From NCBI RefSeq assembly GCF_002295115.1, contig NZ_NSFV01000006.1, forward strand, positions 198,501-262,500: a DNA stretch of 64,000 bases. Direction: 5' to 3'. The notes below the pieces were generated by a model that made no database searches, was not told the DNA's origin, and saw only the letters and a list, made by a program, of their open reading frames with translations. A program made the position numbers and the translations under genes. Shown in pieces: positions 61,991-64,000 of this stretch. Every line of letters starts with the position of its first letter. The stretch's first letter is position 1. The stretch is from Mesorhizobium sp. WSM4311 (lineage in GTDB: Bacteria; Pseudomonadota; Alphaproteobacteria; Rhizobiales; Rhizobiaceae).

Positions 61991-62353
61991 TCAGGCCGCC
62001 TGCAGCATCTTCTCGACCTCGTTGACGAGATCGCGCAGGTGGAAGGGCTTCGACAGCACCTTGGCGTCTTTCGGCGCCTTGGAATCCGGGTTCAGCGCAA
62101 CGGCGGCGAAACCGGTGATGAACATGACCTTGAGGTCGGGATCGATCTCGGTGGCGCGACGCGCCAGTTCGATACCGTCCATCTCCGGCATGACGATGTC
62201 GGTCAACAGCAGCGAGAACGGCTCCTCGCGCAGCCGCTCATACGCGCTGGCGCCATTGTCGAAATCGCTGACCTGGTAGCCGGCGCGTTCCAGCGCCTTG
62301 ACGAGGAAACGGCGCATATCGTCGTCGTCTTCCGCCAGAAGAATGCGTGCCAT
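61991..62353 (-). CDS. cpdR: Single-domain response regulator CpdR
   Basis: A 120-aa receiver domain without output domain. ILLAEDDDDMRRFLVKALE carries the acidic pocket, LLLTDIVMPEMDG the phosphoacceptor Asp52, and VLSKPFHLRDL the conserved Lys. The sequence is close to rhizobial CpdR. In Caulobacter and Sinorhizobium CpdR is dephosphorylated to direct ClpXP proteolysis of cell-cycle proteins, under CckA-ChpT. Single gene; its position next to the N-formylglutamate amidohydrolase is the usual rhizobial arrangement as I remember it. Confidence 0.92.
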   Translation of the reverse strand: MARILLAEDDDDMRRFLVKALERAGYQVSDFDNGASAYERLREEPFSLLLTDIVMPEMDGIELARRATEIDPDLKVMFITGFAAVALNPDSKAPKDAKVLSKPFHLRDLVNEVEKMLQAA

Positions 62354-62564
62354 GATATCCCGTCCGAATCACCCGCCCGAGACTGCCGCCCAGGCAGCCC
62401 GTTAACCATCCTGTATATGAGGCGGTGACGGTAAACATCAAGTGAATACGGCGAAGCGTTATCCGCATTCGGCAGGGCGATGCGGACGGCGAAATGCTGG
62501 ACATGCGGCCAGCAAGGTGGCACTTTCATGCGATGATGCATCGGTGTTTTCGGGTTCGTGCAAA

Positions 62565-63458
62565 TTGAAGACGGCAGCCGAGGATTTTTCGGTCGTTCAA
62601 CCCTTCGAAATCCGATCGGGCGTCGAACAGCGCGTCCCCTTCCTGTTCAACTCACCGCATAGCGGCCGCTACTATCCGGAACGCTTCCTCGCCATGGCGA
62701 GGCTCGACCGCAACGCCATCCGCCGTTCGGAAGATTGCTACGTCGATGAACTGTTCGGCGGCGCCGTGGCGCTTGGCGCGCCGATGCTGGCGGCGAATTT
62801 CCCGCGCGCCTATCTCGACGTCAACCGCGAGCCGTGGGAACTCGACCCACGCATGTTCGCCGAGCCGGTGCCGTCCTTCTGCAACATCCGTTCGGCGCGG
62901 GTGGCCGGTGGACTTGGCACCGTGCCCAAGCTGGTGGGTGAAGGGCTCGACATCTATTCCGGCCGCCTGCCGCTCGCCGAAGCCGTCGCCCGCATCGAGG
63001 CCGTCTACAAGCCCTATCATGAAACGCTGAAGCGGCTTTTGACCAGAACCCATGCCCGCTTCGGCTTTGCAGTGCTGATCGACTGCCATTCGATGCCGGC
63101 AAGCATCCGCGTCGGCGACAGCGGCCTGCGGCCGGACTTCATCATTGGCGATCGTTTCGGCATCTCGGCCACCGCCGCCCTGACCGAGACGGCGATCGGC
63201 CTCTTGACCGCGATGGGCTATACGGTCGCCCACAACAAGCCGTATGCCGGCGGCTTCATCACGGAACATTATGGCCGCCCGGCGCGCCATCTGCATGCCC
63301 TGCAGATCGAGGTCAATCGCGGGCTCTACATGAATGAGCGGACGTTCGAGAAAGTCGCTGGCTTCGACGCGCTAGCCGACGATCTGACGCGATTTTCAGC
63401 GGATCTGATGGCGATGCCCGACCATCACTTCATCGACCTGCCGCTGGCCGCGGAGTGA
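62565..63458 (+). CDS. N-formylglutamate amidohydrolase
   Basis: A 297-aa FGase-fold enzyme: VPFLFNSPHSGRYYPERFLA (metal His), VDELFGGAVALGAPMLAANF, FAVLIDCHSMPAS and GGFITEHYGRPARHLHALQI are all family motifs. It hydrolyses N-formylglutamate to formate and glutamate. The start is uncertain: TTG at 62565 matches where homologues begin, and an open frame runs back to GTG at 62442 without conserved residues. It is more typical of the family than the paralogue at 28510. Confidence 0.87.
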   Translation: MKTAAEDFSVVQPFEIRSGVEQRVPFLFNSPHSGRYYPERFLAMARLDRNAIRRSEDCYVDELFGGAVALGAPMLAANFPRAYLDVNREPWELDPRMFAEPVPSFCNIRSARVAGGLGTVPKLVGEGLDIYSGRLPLAEAVARIEAVYKPYHETLKRLLTRTHARFGFAVLIDCHSMPASIRVGDSGLRPDFIIGDRFGISATAALTETAIGLLTAMGYTVAHNKPYAGGFITEHYGRPARHLHALQIEVNRGLYMNERTFEKVAGFDALADDLTRFSADLMAMPDHHFIDLPLAAE

Positions 63459-63483
63459 AATAGCCGGCCCGAGGTGCAGGTGT

Positions 63484-63567
63484 AAAAAAAGACCGCATCG
63501 TTTGCACGATACGGTCGAAGTCTAGGGAGGAAACGCCCAAGGAGGGCATGGACAGGAAACCCTGTCC
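63484..63567 (-). ncRNA. mmgR: MmgR-like (alpha-r8 family) small RNA
   Basis: A predicted 84-nt RNA on the minus strand between two plus-strand genes. From its 5' end: hairpin GGACAGG-GTTT-CCTGTCC, hairpin GCCC-TCCTT-GGGC, then a single-stranded TTTCCTCCCT (63533-63524), and a terminator hairpin (63516-63491, one mismatch) followed by seven T. The unpaired UUUCCUCCCU core, able to pair with Shine-Dalgarno sites, is the hallmark of MmgR/alpha-r8 sRNAs that limit polyhydroxybutyrate build-up in S. meliloti. The flanking genes, N-formylglutamate amidohydrolase and a monophosphatase, fit the S. meliloti locus as I recall it. Confidence 0.8.
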
Positions 63568-63574
63568 GAGGCTG

Positions 63575-63603
63575 AGGGTATTGTGCGGTGCACAAATGTC
63601 AAG
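63575..63603 (-). promoter_or_regulatory. Promoter of the MmgR-like sRNA
   Basis: Minus strand: CTTGAC (63603-63598), a 17-bp spacer, TACCCT (63580-63575), the rhizobial sigma-70 layout. The predicted start is about 63567, giving an RNA close to the known size of MmgR. The spacer contains TTGTGCACCGCACAA, an inverted repeat that could bind a regulator. Confidence 0.65.
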
Positions 63604-63772
63604 CGATGTTCAGCCTTTTTTAATTCAGAGTGATGTGGAAATTGCCTTTCGATGACGCGGATGTGACATTTGGGCAACAAGTGTCGCCGCGAATAAATCG
63701 ATAAACAGGCTTGTTTTGGCGGGAAAGTGTCGGCAGAGCCCGATTGGGCACTGGGCAATGCGGGAGAATCAA

Positions 63773-64000
63773 TTGGACATCAGCATCGATTTCATGCGCC
63801 GCATCGCGCAGGCGGCAGCGGCCGAGACCTTGCCGCGCTTTCGCGCCCAGGGTGCCGTCGCAAACAAGGAAAAGGGCAGTTTCGACCCGGTCACGGAAGC
63901 CGACCGTGAGACCGAACGCGCCATCCGCGCACTGATATCGGCGCAGTATCCCGACCATGGCATTCTCGGCGAGGAGCATGGCAGCGAAAACACCTCCAGC
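63773..64000 (+). CDS. Histidinol-phosphatase/inositol monophosphatase family protein (3' cut by window)
   Basis: The first 76 codons are present. GSFDPVTEADRETERAIRAL and YPDHGILGEEHGSE are the N-terminal metal-binding motifs of the IMPase superfamily (the Glu of GEEHG). HisN-type histidinol-phosphatases in rhizobia have this form. TTG at 63773 is taken as start because GGGAG lies six bases before it; ATG at 63758, five codons upstream and in frame, is the alternative. The catalytic core lies outside the window. Confidence 0.82.
   Translation, partial: MDISIDFMRRIAQAAAAETLPRFRAQGAVANKEKGSFDPVTEADRETERAIRALISAQYPDHGILGEEHGSENTSS

Overview
The window reads as chromosomal DNA of an alphaproteobacterium of the order Hyphomicrobiales (Rhizobiales), most likely Mesorhizobium or a close relative. 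The basis is the high GC content, densely packed operons with 4-bp stop/start overlaps, the five-gene heterotetrameric sarcosine oxidase operon, a rhizobial-type S21 protein, CpdR, and an sRNA with the core motif of the alphaproteobacterial ar8/MmgR family. Genus assignment is by overall impression and was not tested.

Left part (1-12,500). Tandem DUF992 secreted proteins, a TPR lipoprotein, rpsU with its own terminator, a SET-domain protein, an SDR and a YrdB-type membrane protein lie on the minus strand. On the plus strand follow soxB, an unnamed 140-aa gene, soxD, soxA and soxG (sarcosine to glycine plus methylene-THF), a small FPASDP-motif protein, and a ThuA-like/Gfo-Idh pair behind a perfect 12-bp palindrome.

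12,600-23,100. A TetR regulator has its own TATAAT promoter. Its predicted box recurs three times in front of a small secreted Cys-containing protein. Next come an acyl-CoA block (SDR, ACAD11-like kinase, MaoC, SDR, divergent acyl-CoA dehydrogenase, quinone-reductase-like enzyme) and a surface-glycan block (GT87, GT2, ChbG/HpnK deacetylase, GtrA).

23,100-39,500. An RND efflux pump with its adaptor lies on the minus strand. An RpiR regulator diverges from a nitrogen-catabolic run: N-formylglutamate amidohydrolase-like protein, APC permease, glutamine-synthetase-like ligase, an unknown 120-aa protein, aldehyde dehydrogenase, iron alcohol dehydrogenase and a four-gene ABC importer. The set fits gamma-glutamylation and oxidation of an amino alcohol or amine.

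39,500-60,600. After a CPA1 antiporter, an EEP hydrolase and an EamA transporter comes the most interesting region. A minus-strand, nearly gap-free run goes from a LacI regulator (59,198) to an MFS transporter (43,192). It encodes a Gfo/Idh oxidoreductase, a fused CoA-transferase, an enoyl-CoA hydratase, an aldehyde dehydrogenase, a CUT1 sugar ABC importer, two GMC flavoenzymes with an SDR between them, and a Dabb protein. A DUF993 aldolase-like gene diverges from it. Both divergent promoters carry the same palindrome, centred on GAACGTTC, inside or overlapping the -35/-10 spacer. I know of no described pathway with this gene set, and the substrate is unknown.

Right end (60,600-64,000). A GT25 glycosyltransferase, tRNA-Val(GAC) with encoded CCA, cpdR, a second N-formylglutamate amidohydrolase, an MmgR-like sRNA on the minus strand, and the start of a histidinol-phosphatase/inositol-monophosphatase gene cut by the window edge.
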